This document shows, in pieces, positions 34,259-43,296 of a stretch of 64,000 bases of DNA. Source of the stretch: Eubacteriales bacterium (GTDB taxonomy: Bacteria > Bacillota > Clostridia > Lachnospirales > Lachnospiraceae). The stretch covers positions 1-64,000 of the forward strand of contig JAUNDP010000004.1 in the NCBI GenBank assembly GCA_030526005.1, written 5' to 3'. Below the pieces are notes generated by a model, which made no database searches, had not been told where the DNA came from, and was given only the letters and a program-made list of their open reading frames with translations. Position numbers and translations under genes: made by a program. Every line of letters starts with the position of its first letter. Positions within the stretch are counted from its first letter, which is position 1.

Positions 34259-34855
34259 TTACCCAAAAAAGTTTTTTAAAATATATTGTAAAACGGCAGG
34301 ATTGACATAGCTTTCCAGCATAATACCCAAAAAGAAAATCAGACTTACCGCAAAAAAAATCCTGCCGTATCTCCAGTCAATCTCCCTTCTTCCTCTCACC
34401 CAGTATGTAGTCTGCCGCTTCATTCCCTTCTCATAAATCTCATTCAAAAAAAAGACCATAGCCGGACTGTATACAAAAATCTGCGGCACTAAAGATGATA
34501 TTACAATCACCATTCCTTGCCATCCCATGCGCAAAATAGCCGTCATCACAAGAATCCCCGCCATAAATCCTAAATATCCGCTGTACAATAAAGTAAAAAC
34601 TGCACCTGCTGATGTCATTCCCATCAGCCAGATAAAAAGGATCGTTGACATTCTTTTTTTCCACACGAAAAAGAATACTTGATCACAGTCTATTTTCAAT
34701 TCCTGGTACTGCCGAAAAAAATAACTGCTAAACAGTCCCACCTTCTCGACATACGCATTGCCGAGTAAGTTTACAAAAACAACTCCCAGAAATGTCCCTG
34801 TCAAAAATGAGATCAAAAAATAACCCAGATTTTTTTTCTTCATTGTTCCATCCAT
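34259..34855 (-). CDS. spoIIM: stage II sporulation protein M
   Basis: An integral membrane protein, 198 aa, of the SpoIIM family. SpoIIM recruits SpoIID and SpoIIP to the septum during forespore engulfment. Five hydrophobic segments are visible, starting with YFLISFLTGTFLGVVFVNLLG. The conserved middle (FIWLMGMTSAGAVFTLLYSGYLGF, given here as GMTSAGAVFTLL) and the C-terminal ILESYVNP-like stretch (GIMLESYVNPAVL) support the call. Its presence points to an endospore former or a descendant of one. The start is either the ATG at 34855 or at 34843; neither has a strong ribosome binding site. Confidence 0.85.
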   Translation of the reverse strand: MDGTMKKKNLGYFLISFLTGTFLGVVFVNLLGNAYVEKVGLFSSYFFRQYQELKIDCDQVFFFVWKKRMSTILFIWLMGMTSAGAVFTLLYSGYLGFMAGILVMTAILRMGWQGMVIVISSLVPQIFVYSPAMVFFLNEIYEKGMKRQTTYWVRGRREIDWRYGRIFFAVSLIFFLGIMLESYVNPAVLQYILKNFFG

Positions 34856-34912
34856 TTTCTTTTTCTCTTAAGCTTATGATAAGAAAAAAGAGAACATTCT
34901 CGGTTTGTACAT

Positions 34913-34964
34913 AAAAAAATCCCATGTTCCGTATTTCTTATTTTCATACGGTTTCATGGGATTT
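34913..34964 (-). terminator. terminator of rny
   Basis: A 10-bp outer stem (34917-34926 with 34955-34964) plus a 5-bp inner stem (34929-34933 with 34947-34951). On the minus strand it runs into a T tract (complement of 34913-34919). It is just past the rny stop. Confidence 0.88.
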
Positions 34965-34982
34965 TATATTTCTTATGTGAAA

Positions 34983-36539
34983 TTATTTCGCATAATCAAC
35001 AACACGGCTCTCGCGAATGACGCTGATCTTAATCTGACCTGGATATTCCAATTCTGCTTCAATCTGTTTTGCAATATCTCTGGCTAAGAGTACCATATCA
35101 GTATCGCTGACCTGTTCTGGAACTACCATAATACGAATCTCTCTGCCGGCCTGAATAGCAAAGGACTTGTCCACTCCTTTGAAGGAGTTTGTGATATCTT
35201 CTAACTGTTTTAATCTGTTTGTATATGTTTCTAATGTCTCTCTTCTGGCTCCCGGACGTGCTGCTGAGATTGTATCAGCTGCCTGTACAATACATGCAAT
35301 CAGTGTTTCCGGTTCCACATCTCCATGGTGTGATTCTACCGCATTGATAACGATAGGAGACTCTTTATATTTTTTACAAAGATCTGCGCCAATTTGGATG
35401 TGTGAGCCTTCTATTTCATGGTCAATCGATTTTCCTATATCGTGCAATAAACCAGCACGTTTTGCCATTCTGATATCCACACCGATTTCTCCGGCGAGCA
35501 GCCCGGAAAGCTGCGCTACCTCAATCGAATGTTTCAAGGCATTTTGTCCGTAACTGGTTCTAAATTTCATTCTTCCAAGCAGACGGATCAGCTCTGGATG
35601 AATACCGTGAACACCAACTTCCAGTGCTGCCGCTTCTCCTTCTTCTCTGATCATGGTATCTACTTCTTTTTGCGCTTTTTCAACCATCTCTTCGATTCTT
35701 GCAGGATGAATTCTTCCATCTACAATCAATTTTTCCAATGCAATCCTTGCGACTTCTCTTCGGATTGGATCAAATCCTGATAAAATTACTGCTTCCGGCG
35801 TATCGTCAATGATGAGATCCACACCTGTCATCGTCTCAAGAGTCCGAATATTTCTTCCCTCTCGTCCGATAATTCTTCCTTTCATCTCATCATTTGGAAG
35901 CTGAACGACAGAAATTGTTGTCTCTGCAACGTGATCGGCTGCACATTTCTGAATTGCAGTCACCACATATTCTTTTGCTTTTTTATTTGCGTCTTCTTTT
36001 GCTCTGCTCTCAAGTTCTTTGTACAACTTTGCAGTGTCACTTTTTACTTCATCTTCTACAGTTTTTAAAAGATATTCTTTTGCTTGTTCGGAGGTTAGGC
36101 CTGAGATTCGCTCCAGTTCCTGCACTCTTTTTCCGTGAAGTTCTTCAATTTCACTACTTTTTTTCTTTAATTCTTCTTCTTTTGCTGCTATTCCATTCTC
36201 ACGTCTCTCAATCGCATCTGCTTTTTTGTCAATCGATTCTTCTTTTGACAATACTCTTTTCTCATATCGCTGCAGCTCTGCTCTCCGCTCTCTCGTTTCC
36301 TTTTCTAATTCATTTTTTGTTTTTAAGGACTCTTCTTTTACTTCCAGCAAAGCTTCTCGCTTTTTCGTCTCTGCAACCTTTAATGCGTCGTCTATTATCT
36401 TTCTGGCCTTCTCATCGGCGCTGCCGACTTTTGCTTCAAATCCTTTTTTAAAATTAGATTTTGAAACCAGATAAGTAACAGGAGCAACTATAATTATTGT
36501 GAACAGAACAGCAATTAATACTATTACTGCACTCGGCAC
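34983..36539 (-). CDS. rny: ribonuclease Y
   Basis: A membrane-bound endoribonuclease, 518 aa, that starts mRNA decay in Firmicutes. It has an N-terminal transmembrane helix ([21 protein letters not shown]), then a long charged coiled coil at about residues 30-190. A KH domain follows ([19 protein letters not shown], about 215-233), and then an HD domain with the metal-binding pair in [15 protein letters not shown] (about 365). The start is GTG at 36539 with AAGGAGGT upstream. It is a single gene with its own promoter and terminator. Confidence 0.97.
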   Translation of the reverse strand: MPSAVIVLIAVLFTIIIVAPVTYLVSKSNFKKGFEAKVGSADEKARKIIDDALKVAETKKREALLEVKEESLKTKNELEKETRERRAELQRYEKRVLSKEESIDKKADAIERRENGIAAKEEELKKKSSEIEELHGKRVQELERISGLTSEQAKEYLLKTVEDEVKSDTAKLYKELESRAKEDANKKAKEYVVTAIQKCAADHVAETTISVVQLPNDEMKGRIIGREGRNIRTLETMTGVDLIIDDTPEAVILSGFDPIRREVARIALEKLIVDGRIHPARIEEMVEKAQKEVDTMIREEGEAAALEVGVHGIHPELIRLLGRMKFRTSYGQNALKHSIEVAQLSGLLAGEIGVDIRMAKRAGLLHDIGKSIDHEIEGSHIQIGADLCKKYKESPIVINAVESHHGDVEPETLIACIVQAADTISAARPGARRETLETYTNRLKQLEDITNSFKGVDKSFAIQAGREIRIMVVPEQVSDTDMVLLARDIAKQIEAELEYPGQIKISVIRESRVVDYAK

Positions 36540-36586
36540 AGGAGCACCTCCTTATTTAATTTTCATTGTACAAATACAACACTTAA

Positions 36587-36615
36587 ATTTTATACTGTTT
36601 TATGCACATTGTCAA
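36587..36615 (-). promoter_or_regulatory. promoter of rny
   Basis: Perfect TTGACA (36610-36615) with TAAAAT (36587-36592) after 17 bases on the minus strand. It leaves a leader of about 40 bases. Confidence 0.85.
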
Positions 36616-36740
36616 GTAAATATGATGTACTTTGCCCAAGATCCGATAAGGCTTCGTCTTCTTGACAAATTCCCCATGTCGGACCGTATCTTTTTTCAAA
36701 AAACTCGTGTTTTTATTCCTCAAACTTTTATAAAAATAAT

Positions 36741-36765
36741 AGATTGCAGAATGATTCTGCAATCT
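36741..36765 (-). terminator. terminator of the recA-recX operon
   Basis: An 11-bp perfect stem (36741-36751 with 36755-36765) and a tight loop, followed on the minus strand by a T-rich stretch (ATTATTTTTAT). It lies 22 bases past the recX stop. Confidence 0.8.
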
Positions 36766-36787
36766 ATCTTTTGCTGTCTCTATCGTA

Positions 36788-37393
36788 TTATTTTTCTGCA
36801 TTGCGCAATGCTTTTCGTATGCTTTCCGCCGAAAATCCTCTGCGCATCAAAAATCCATAAAATCTCTGCCGTTCCCTGACATCTGCATTTTCCGGATCAA
36901 ATTTTCTTTTTTCCATCCATTTTTGTATCTGTTCTGTCTCATCAATATCCGGATTTTCCTCAAGCGCCTGCTCAATCGTTTCCCTTTCGATTCCCCTGCG
37001 CATCAATTCCTGAATAATCTGATAACGGCTCTTTTTTTCGCAGAAGCAATGGACATACTGTCTGGCATAACGCTCATCGTCCACATAGCGATACCCCTTC
37101 ACATATTCAATCGCCCGCTCAATAATCTCTTCCGGATATTCGCCCTGTTTTAACTTCTGGCGCAGCTGTGTCTCTGTGCGGTCCATCGTTTTGAGCAGAT
37201 TCAGACATCGCAGTTTTGCTCTGCGCAATATGGTCTCTTCCAGAATTTTTCTGTACTGTTCTTCCGAGATTTCTGCTCCCTCTGAGATATGATAACTTAT
37301 CATTTCCTGCCTGTACAGGATAAATGCAAACTCCTGATCCAGATAAATTCGGCTTTTTTTACTGTCCACCGGCTCCGTCAACGTGACATACAT
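36788..37393 (-). CDS. recX: regulatory protein RecX
   Basis: A 201-aa modulator that binds RecA filaments and limits recombinase activity. It has three-helix repeats typical of RecX: ALRYLNLLKTMDRTE-like start (RCLNLLKTMDRTETQLRQKL), GYRYVDDERYARQYV, RRGIERETIEQAL, and a final FLMRRGFSAESIRKALR. The gene begins 3 bases after the recA stop and is co-transcribed with it, so it should be LexA-controlled too. A terminator follows. Confidence 0.92.
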   Translation of the reverse strand: MYVTLTEPVDSKKSRIYLDQEFAFILYRQEMISYHISEGAEISEEQYRKILEETILRRAKLRCLNLLKTMDRTETQLRQKLKQGEYPEEIIERAIEYVKGYRYVDDERYARQYVHCFCEKKSRYQIIQELMRRGIERETIEQALEENPDIDETEQIQKWMEKRKFDPENADVRERQRFYGFLMRRGFSAESIRKALRNAEK

Positions 37394-37396
37394 GGA

Positions 37397-38443
37397 TTAT
37401 TCCTCATCCATACCGGCGTCGTCTTTATTTTCTGCACCTTCTTCGCCGCCAATCAGTCCATAGTGCTCTCTGACTTTGCGTTCCACCTCTTCCATAATCT
37501 GTGGATTATTTCTCAGATACAGCTTTGCATTTTCTCTTCCCTGACCGATTTTCGCATCCTGATACGCATACCATGCACCGCTTTTTACAATAATTCCCAA
37601 ATTTGCAGCCAGATCCAGTACATCTCCTTCTTTTGAAATTCCTTTTCCAAACATGATATCAAATTCTGCTTCCTTAAAAGGAGGAGCCACCTTGTTCTTC
37701 ACTACTTTGATTCTGGTACGGCTTCCGATCACCTCTCCGCCCTGTTTTAAAGCTTCAATTCTTCTCACATCCATACGGATAGAAGCATAGAATTTTAACG
37801 CCCGTCCTCCTGTTGTCGTCTCAGGGTTTCCGAACATAATCCCTACTTTTTCACGCAGCTGATTGATAAATACGACAATACAGTTTGACTTGCTGATCAC
37901 ACCGGTCAGTTTACGAAGAGCCTGAGACATCAGACGCGCATGAAGTCCTACATGGCTGTCCCCCATGTCCCCTTCAATCTCTGCCTTTGGCACAAGCGCT
38001 GCGACAGAATCCACGATCACGATATCCACCGCTCCGGAGCGCACCATCGTTTCTGTAATCTCAAGCGCCTGCTCTCCGTTGTCTGGCTGTGAGATATACA
38101 GATTGTCAATATCCACGCCGATATTCTTCGCATAAACAGGATCCAGTGCATGTTCTGCGTCAATAAATCCGGCAATACCCCCTCTTTTCTGAACTTCTGC
38201 AACCATATGAAGCGCCACGGTTGTCTTACCACTTGATTCAGGTCCATAGATCTCAATCACTCTTCCCTTCGGCACTCCTCCCAGTCCCAGAGCCAGATCA
38301 AGACTCAGAGATCCTGTTGGAACCGTTTCTATATTCATATTTACATTGGAATCTCCCAGTTTCATGACGGACCCTTTTCCAAACTGTTTTTCGATCTGTG
38401 CAAGCGCTGCGTCAAGTGCTTTTAATTTATCTTCCTGTGCCAT
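37397..38443 (-). CDS. recA: recombinase RecA
   Basis: A 348-aa DNA-dependent ATPase for homologous recombination and LexA cleavage. Walker A is [16 protein letters not shown] (about residues 65-80). [21 protein letters not shown] (about 140) and [25 protein letters not shown] (DNA-binding L2, about 195-219) follow; only their cores are given here: [14 protein letters not shown] and [14 protein letters not shown]. The acidic C-terminal tail is present. Upstream are a sigma-A promoter and a LexA box. Confidence 0.98.
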   Translation of the reverse strand: MAQEDKLKALDAALAQIEKQFGKGSVMKLGDSNVNMNIETVPTGSLSLDLALGLGGVPKGRVIEIYGPESSGKTTVALHMVAEVQKRGGIAGFIDAEHALDPVYAKNIGVDIDNLYISQPDNGEQALEITETMVRSGAVDIVIVDSVAALVPKAEIEGDMGDSHVGLHARLMSQALRKLTGVISKSNCIVVFINQLREKVGIMFGNPETTTGGRALKFYASIRMDVRRIEALKQGGEVIGSRTRIKVVKNKVAPPFKEAEFDIMFGKGISKEGDVLDLAANLGIIVKSGAWYAYQDAKIGQGRENAKLYLRNNPQIMEEVERKVREHYGLIGGEEGAENKDDAGMDEE

Positions 38444-38462
38444 ACAACCTCTCCTTTACCCT

Positions 38463-38474
38463 GAACTAATGTTC
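38463..38474 (-). promoter_or_regulatory. LexA (SOS) operator of recA
   Basis: CGAACATTAGTTC on the minus strand fits the Gram-positive SOS box (GAAC-N4-GTTC exactly). It lies 11-22 bases downstream of the -10, over the expected transcription start, so bound LexA would block recA-recX. Confidence 0.88.
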
Positions 38475-38485
38475 GTTATTTATTC

Positions 38486-38514
38486 ATCATAATACAATTT
38501 TTTTTATTTGTCAA
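38486..38514 (-). promoter_or_regulatory. promoter of recA-recX
   Basis: TTGACA (38509-38514) and TATGAT (38486-38491) with a 17-base spacer on the minus strand, directly upstream of the LexA box. Confidence 0.9.
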
Positions 38515-38731
38515 TCAAAAACCCAAACATTTTTTCGATTCTCTTTTGTATTTTATGGAATTGTGCGGTGATTTACCGAGATCTTTTTTCTGTCAGATGT
38601 GAAAATAAAAATGTAAAATGAATAGAATCAGCATACCATATTTTTTCTTTTTCGTAAAGTATTTTTTGATGATACAGCATATGCGCCCCGCATATCACAG
38701 AGAGCGCAAATGCTGTCCTCTCATCTATTTT

Positions 38732-39403
38732 TTATCTTTCTTCTTTTTTCGCAATCTCGCCCTGTTTTTTGTAAATGCTGTTTGCCGGAACTACCTGACG
38801 AACAGAAGAAAGCGGATAGATATTTGAATGCGACCCTATGACCGTACCTGGATTTAAGACAGAGTTACATCCTACTTCCACTTCATCCCCAAGCATTGCC
38901 CCGAATTTTTTCAATCCTGTCTCTATATGCTCTTTTTCATCTTTCACTACAACCAGCTTCTTATCTGATTTTACATTGGACGTAATAGAACCTGCGCCCA
39001 TATGTGCCTTATATCCCAGAATAGAATCCCCCACATAATTATAATGAGGAACCTGTACTTTATTGAATAAAATTACATTTTTCAATTCAGTTGAGTTTCC
39101 TACGACAGCGCCCTCTCCCACAATCGCATTGCCGCGGATAAAAGCACAGTGACGAATCTCTGCCTCTTTTCCGATGATCGCTGGTCCATGGATATATGCT
39201 GTCGGCGCTACAGAAGCTGTCTTTGCAATCCAGACATCTTCACCTCTCTTTTCATACTCTTCTTCGCTCAGTGTACTGCCCAGCTGTAAAATGAAAGATC
39301 CGATTTTCGGAAGAACCTCCCATGGATATACAGCGCCTTCAAAAAGGTCTTTTGCGATTGTCTCTTCCATTGTATATAAGTTTTTGATTTTACATGTCTC
39401 CAT
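38732..39403 (-). CDS. left-handed beta-helix acyltransferase-like protein (GlmU C-terminal type)
   Basis: A 223-aa protein of the hexapeptide-repeat (LbetaH) superfamily. Repeats of the form [I/V]G-x4 begin at about residue 65 (AYIHGPAIIGKEAEIRHCAFIRGNAIVGEG, of which GPAIIGKEAEIRH is the core) and return after an insert (GAGSITSNVKSDKK at about 137, then MLGDEVEVGCNSVLNPGTVIG at about 169, given by its ends). The insert resembles the one in the GlmU acetyltransferase domain. There is no N-terminal uridyltransferase domain, and the substrate is unknown. It overlaps the topB stop by one base (TAATG), implying coupling. Confidence 0.78.
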   Translation of the reverse strand: METCKIKNLYTMEETIAKDLFEGAVYPWEVLPKIGSFILQLGSTLSEEEYEKRGEDVWIAKTASVAPTAYIHGPAIIGKEAEIRHCAFIRGNAIVGEGAVVGNSTELKNVILFNKVQVPHYNYVGDSILGYKAHMGAGSITSNVKSDKKLVVVKDEKEHIETGLKKFGAMLGDEVEVGCNSVLNPGTVIGSHSNIYPLSSVRQVVPANSIYKKQGEIAKKEER

Positions 39404-41412
39404 TATTTTTTGCTTCCTTTCTTATAATAATTTGCTGCATGATCAAAATAAGGGCACAATGCCTGCTGGTAATTATGTTCCATTACATTTTTTGTCTTCA
39501 CTGTAATAAAATGTTCCAATTTCTGCATATATTCTTCAGGAGTTACACTCCCTTCCGCCACATAGGTAAGTCCCTTCTCCCAGCTTGCGGTCAATTCCGG
39601 ATTTAACAGGGAACGAATGGAACTGTTTACCACATCAAAAATCATTTCCCCCAGTAAAGTAGGTGTGATGGTCTGCGTTTTTTTATTTAAATCCATATAT
39701 CCATTGCTGACTAGCTTCTTTAGAATTTCTGCCCTTGTCGCACTCGTTCCGATCCCGCTTCCCTTTATCTGCGCCCGCAGTTCTTCATCCTCAATGAGCT
39801 GTCCTGCGTTTTCCATTGCAAGAATCATAGAACCAGAACTGTACCTCTTCGGCGGTTTTGTCTCTCCTTCTTTGATCGCCAGTTCTTTTACCGGCAAGAT
39901 CATCCCTTTTTTTACATTTTTCAGTGCTTCTATGATGGAACGGTCACAGGATATCTCCTGCTTTTCCTTCTCCTGTTTTTCCTGATCCTGTTTCTGTGCT
40001 CCTCCAAGTACTTTGAGATATCCCTCTGATTCTAAAATGCGGACATTGGAAAAAAATTTTTCTCCCTGAATCACAGTGACAACCCCAGCTTTCTGATAAA
40101 TCGCCGGCGGATAAAAGATACTTAAAAAACGTCTTACAATCGTCTCATATACTTTTTTTGTCTGATCTTTCAGAGAAGAAAGGGATGATATTCCCTGGCC
40201 AGTCGGAACGATTGCATAGTGATCTGTGATTTGTTTGTCATTGACATATCTCGTCTTTGCAATTCCCTTATAACTGCCCTGTGTCAAAATCTCCTCTGCA
40301 AACGGCCGCATCACATCATAATATTTCAGACCGCTTATATTTTTATAAATTTCTTTTGCAACTGCGCTCGACAATACTCTGGCATCTGTTCGTGGATATG
40401 TCACCAGTTTTTTCTCATATAATTCCTGAACTGTCTGCAATGTCTGGTCCGGATTCATTTTAAACATTTTAGAACAGTCATTTTGAAGTTCGGCCAGATT
40501 ATACAAAAGAGGAGGATTCTTTTTCTCTTTTTTTCTCTCAATCGAGTCGACGCACGCTGCAATCGGCTTTTCTTTTTCCATCTCCTCCTTTGCTCTCTTT
40601 GCATCTTCTCTTTTCTTGAATCCATTTTCTTTATATAAAATGGGAGAACCATAATATTTGGAGCCTTCTACTGCACGAAACTCTCCTTCTAATTCTCGGT
40701 CCCCAATTTTTATTTTACTTAAAATACGATAAAATGGAGTCTTTACAAATGTCCGGATTTCTCGCTCTCTGCGCACTACCATTCCCAATACGCATGTCAT
40801 GACACGTCCCACTGAAATTACGGTATAACGGGTATGTAAATAGTTTGAGATGGCATTTCCATATTTCAGAGAAAGCAATCTTGAAAAATTAATCCCCATC
40901 AGATAATCTTCTTTTGCTCTCAGATAAGCGGCTTCCGCCAGATGATCATATTCTGACAGATCTTTCGCCTCTTTGATTCCTCTTAAAATCTCTTCCTCTG
41001 TCTGCGAGTCGATCCATACTCGCTTTCTGATTTTTCCTTTTACATCTGCCATCTGTTCCACAAGCCGGTAAATATATTCCCCTTCTCTTCCTGAGTCTGT
41101 GCAGACATAGATAATCTCCACATCCGAACGGTTCAGAAGACTGCTCACAATCTGAAACTGTTTTTTTACACCGGGAATTACCTCATATAAAAATTTTTCC
41201 GGCAAAAACGGCAGTGTGGATAAACTCCACTTTTTCAATCTTTCATCATAGGCGTCCGGATAGCTCATTGTAATGAGATGACCGACACACCATGTGACGA
41301 TCGCATCTTCTGCCTCCTGATATCCATCTTTTCGGACAAACGAACGTTTTAATGCCTTTGCAAATTCCTGGGCAACGCTTGGTTTCTCCGCTATGAATAA
41401 TGATTTCTTCAT
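39403..41412 (-). CDS. topB: type IA DNA topoisomerase III
   Basis: A 669-aa topoisomerase that relaxes or decatenates DNA through a 5' tyrosyl link. The TOPRIM domain starts the protein (SLFIAEKPSVAQEFAKAL) and holds IYVCTDSGREGEYIYRL with its acidic metal site. The active-site tyrosine is in KKLVTYPRTDARVLSS (about residue 340), and the decatenation/closing region has GIGTSATRAEILKKL. No C-terminal zinc ribbon is visible. A chromosomal TopB like this is common in Lachnospiraceae; related copies also occur on conjugative elements, but nothing conjugative is nearby. Confidence 0.93.
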   Translation of the reverse strand: MKKSLFIAEKPSVAQEFAKALKRSFVRKDGYQEAEDAIVTWCVGHLITMSYPDAYDERLKKWSLSTLPFLPEKFLYEVIPGVKKQFQIVSSLLNRSDVEIIYVCTDSGREGEYIYRLVEQMADVKGKIRKRVWIDSQTEEEILRGIKEAKDLSEYDHLAEAAYLRAKEDYLMGINFSRLLSLKYGNAISNYLHTRYTVISVGRVMTCVLGMVVRREREIRTFVKTPFYRILSKIKIGDRELEGEFRAVEGSKYYGSPILYKENGFKKREDAKRAKEEMEKEKPIAACVDSIERKKEKKNPPLLYNLAELQNDCSKMFKMNPDQTLQTVQELYEKKLVTYPRTDARVLSSAVAKEIYKNISGLKYYDVMRPFAEEILTQGSYKGIAKTRYVNDKQITDHYAIVPTGQGISSLSSLKDQTKKVYETIVRRFLSIFYPPAIYQKAGVVTVIQGEKFFSNVRILESEGYLKVLGGAQKQDQEKQEKEKQEISCDRSIIEALKNVKKGMILPVKELAIKEGETKPPKRYSSGSMILAMENAGQLIEDEELRAQIKGSGIGTSATRAEILKKLVSNGYMDLNKKTQTITPTLLGEMIFDVVNSSIRSLLNPELTASWEKGLTYVAEGSVTPEEYMQKLEHFITVKTKNVMEHNYQQALCPYFDHAANYYKKGSKK

Positions 41413-41475
41413 ACATCCTCTCTTTTCTTCTTTATAAATCCTCCGACTGGACTGCCGAAGTCTTTTTCTTTTTCA

Positions 41476-42276
41476 TCACAAATTTTTCTTTTTAAATCTC
41501 TGAACACCTCCCCAGTAAAAAAGAATTCCAGATATGAATAAGATCATCATAAACAAATATGCTCTGTTTTCACCGTCCAGAATTTTCTGTGGCTGATACA
41601 GTGAAAAAATCGTTCCAAATTTTGCATATTCAAAAAATCCTCCCAGATTTCCAATTAAATGCAGCAAAAAGAAAAGGCCTAAAATCAGCGCTGTCAGACG
41701 ATAATAGCTTTTATTTCCGTTCACGCTGCTGGAAATCAGAAAACAAATGCCGCTGATCAGAAAATGAAGCATAAATGCGCCTGTATTCATCATCACATAT
41801 CCAAAAATATCTATTTCCTGCGGGCTGAGCAAACTCATACAGAGGACTCCTGTGACAGTTGTGACGACTGTCTGTATTGCCACGCTGAGGATCAGAAAAA
41901 GCGCTTGTGTGCCTCCTATCTTTCCTCTGTCATTCGGTGTTGACAGAATCCATGTCATCATGCCATTGCGCACCAGTTTGATCATCATTCTTCTTGCCGC
42001 CACAATCTCAAAGATCATAGGAAGCAGCAAAAACAAAAATCCGTAAACCATGTCCATCAAAAACTGATTTAAATCTGACAAAACACCCATATGAATTCCC
42101 AGAGCCATGCACAGATAAGATGCAAAGCTCTGAGGTACGGTCTGAATTTCCATTCCTTTTATCACATCATACAGACCGATCATAACTGCTGTATAGATTC
42201 CCAAAAAGACAGTCACTCCCCATGTCAGCTTCCATGTATCTTTCCAGTCTCTTTTCATCAAAGGCAAACTAATCAA
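41476..42276 (-). CDS. ABC-2-type permease paired with the degenerate ABC ATPase
   Basis: A 266-aa membrane protein with six hydrophobic segments (for example LTWGVTVFLGIYTAVMIGLY, DMVYGFLFLLLPMIFEIVAA, ALILGLFFLLHLIGNLGGFF and LFMMILFISGILFYW). No sequence family can be named with certainty beyond ABC-2-like. I chose TTG at 42276 as the start because GGAGGT sits 7 bases upstream; the ATG at 42291 would overlap that site, and the ATG at 42258 lacks one. It overlaps the end of the ATPase gene by 8 bases. The transported substrate is unknown. Confidence 0.72.
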   Translation of the reverse strand: MISLPLMKRDWKDTWKLTWGVTVFLGIYTAVMIGLYDVIKGMEIQTVPQSFASYLCMALGIHMGVLSDLNQFLMDMVYGFLFLLLPMIFEIVAARRMMIKLVRNGMMTWILSTPNDRGKIGGTQALFLILSVAIQTVVTTVTGVLCMSLLSPQEIDIFGYVMMNTGAFMLHFLISGICFLISSSVNGNKSYYRLTALILGLFFLLHLIGNLGGFFEYAKFGTIFSLYQPQKILDGENRAYLFMMILFISGILFYWGGVQRFKKKNL

Positions 42277-43162
42277 GTTTTCCACCTCCATAATAATAGA
42301 TAAAGGCTTCTTCCAGATCTCTGATCTGAGGCTCGATGGTGTCCACCTGGTAATCCAGCAGCCTTTTCAAAAGCGGTTTCATTTCTCCATCCATAGAAAC
42401 TGTCAGACGACATCCCTCCAGATTGGAAACAAAGAATTCCTCCTGCTTTGAAAACCGAATTGCCTCCTGTTCCGTCTGAAAAACAATCACATGTGCTTTT
42501 CTCTTTGAATAGCGCAAATCTCCTATTTCTTTCAGTGCTATCATTCTCCCCTCTTTTAAGACAGCTACTCTGTCACAGATTCTTTCCAAATCCTCAAATG
42601 CGTGAGATGCAATTAAGATCGTCTTTCCTCTTTCTTTTTCTTCCAGAAGAAGTTCGATCAGGCGATTCTGCCCTACCCGATCCAGCCTGCGCATCGGTTG
42701 ATCCAGAAAGTATACAGGCGGATCATACCAAAGGGCACATATGACAGCAAGCTTTTGTTTTATATCCGCTGTCATGGTCTCAATCTTCTGATGCAGATTT
42801 ATCCCCAGACGGTCAGACAGCAAAAATGCACGTTCCAATCCTTTTTTTCGCCGCAGTTCTGCCTGAAATTTTATCATGGACAGCCCCGTCATATCATCTG
42901 CAAATTTCGGATCTTCCGGAAGATATCCAACTACTTTTTTTATCTCTTCGGATCTCTTATAGCAGTCTCTGCCAGCAATGGCGCATCTTCCCTGATCCTG
43001 GCGCATAAATCCCATCAATATTTTCATGGCCGTCGTCTTTCCTGATCCGACTGGTCCCATCAAGCCAAATGCTTCTCCTTTTTCTACCTGAAATGTCAGG
43101 TCATATATTCCTCTCTCATGTCCATAATCTTTCGATAATTTTGACACTCTCAGCAGACTCAT
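42269..43162 (-). CDS. ABC transporter ATP-binding protein with altered signature and Walker B
   Basis: A 297-aa ABC ATPase of the CcmA/export type. Walker A is intact (GPVGSGKTT, 36-44). The usual signature LSGGQ is replaced by MTADIKQKL (129-137). The Walker B motif reads YFLDQP (151-156), so the catalytic glutamate is a glutamine (codon CAA). The H-loop histidine is present (ASHAFED, about 187). About 85 C-terminal residues form an extra domain. These changes predict weak or no ATP hydrolysis unless a second ATPase takes part, yet the gene is intact and coupled to its permease. The promoter is at 43246-43275. Confidence 0.85.
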   Translation of the reverse strand: MSLLRVSKLSKDYGHERGIYDLTFQVEKGEAFGLMGPVGSGKTTAMKILMGFMRQDQGRCAIAGRDCYKRSEEIKKVVGYLPEDPKFADDMTGLSMIKFQAELRRKKGLERAFLLSDRLGINLHQKIETMTADIKQKLAVICALWYDPPVYFLDQPMRRLDRVGQNRLIELLLEEKERGKTILIASHAFEDLERICDRVAVLKEGRMIALKEIGDLRYSKRKAHVIVFQTEQEAIRFSKQEEFFVSNLEGCRLTVSMDGEMKPLLKRLLDYQVDTIEPQIRDLEEAFIYYYGGGKLD

Positions 43163-43245
43163 TCTTCTCCCCCGCTTACTTTTTTATTTTCTCCTGTGCA
43201 GCTTAACAGCTGCTCTTTCCTCAAAAAAAGATGCTGCATACTGAG

Positions 43246-43275
43246 ATTATACCGAATTTTCTGCTCCGTATGCAA
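43246..43275 (-). promoter_or_regulatory. promoter of the ABC-2 transporter pair
   Basis: TTGCAT (43270-43275) and TATAAT (43246-43251) with an 18-base spacer on the minus strand. A small GCAGC...GCTGC hairpin lies in the leader. Confidence 0.72.
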
Positions 43276-43296
43276 CACCTAAATCATTTTATTTTT

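Noticed and set aside
35894..36451. A 185-codon plus-strand leucine-rich frame inside rny
   Set aside because: It is the mirror of the rny coiled-coil codons; no ribosome binding site, and rny is unmistakable.
38515..38731. A small RNA or gene between recA and the beta-helix acyltransferase gene
   Set aside because: An extended -10-like TGGTATGCT and a GC-rich stem (ACAGCAT/ATGCTGT) are visible, but no terminator or conserved structure could be assigned.
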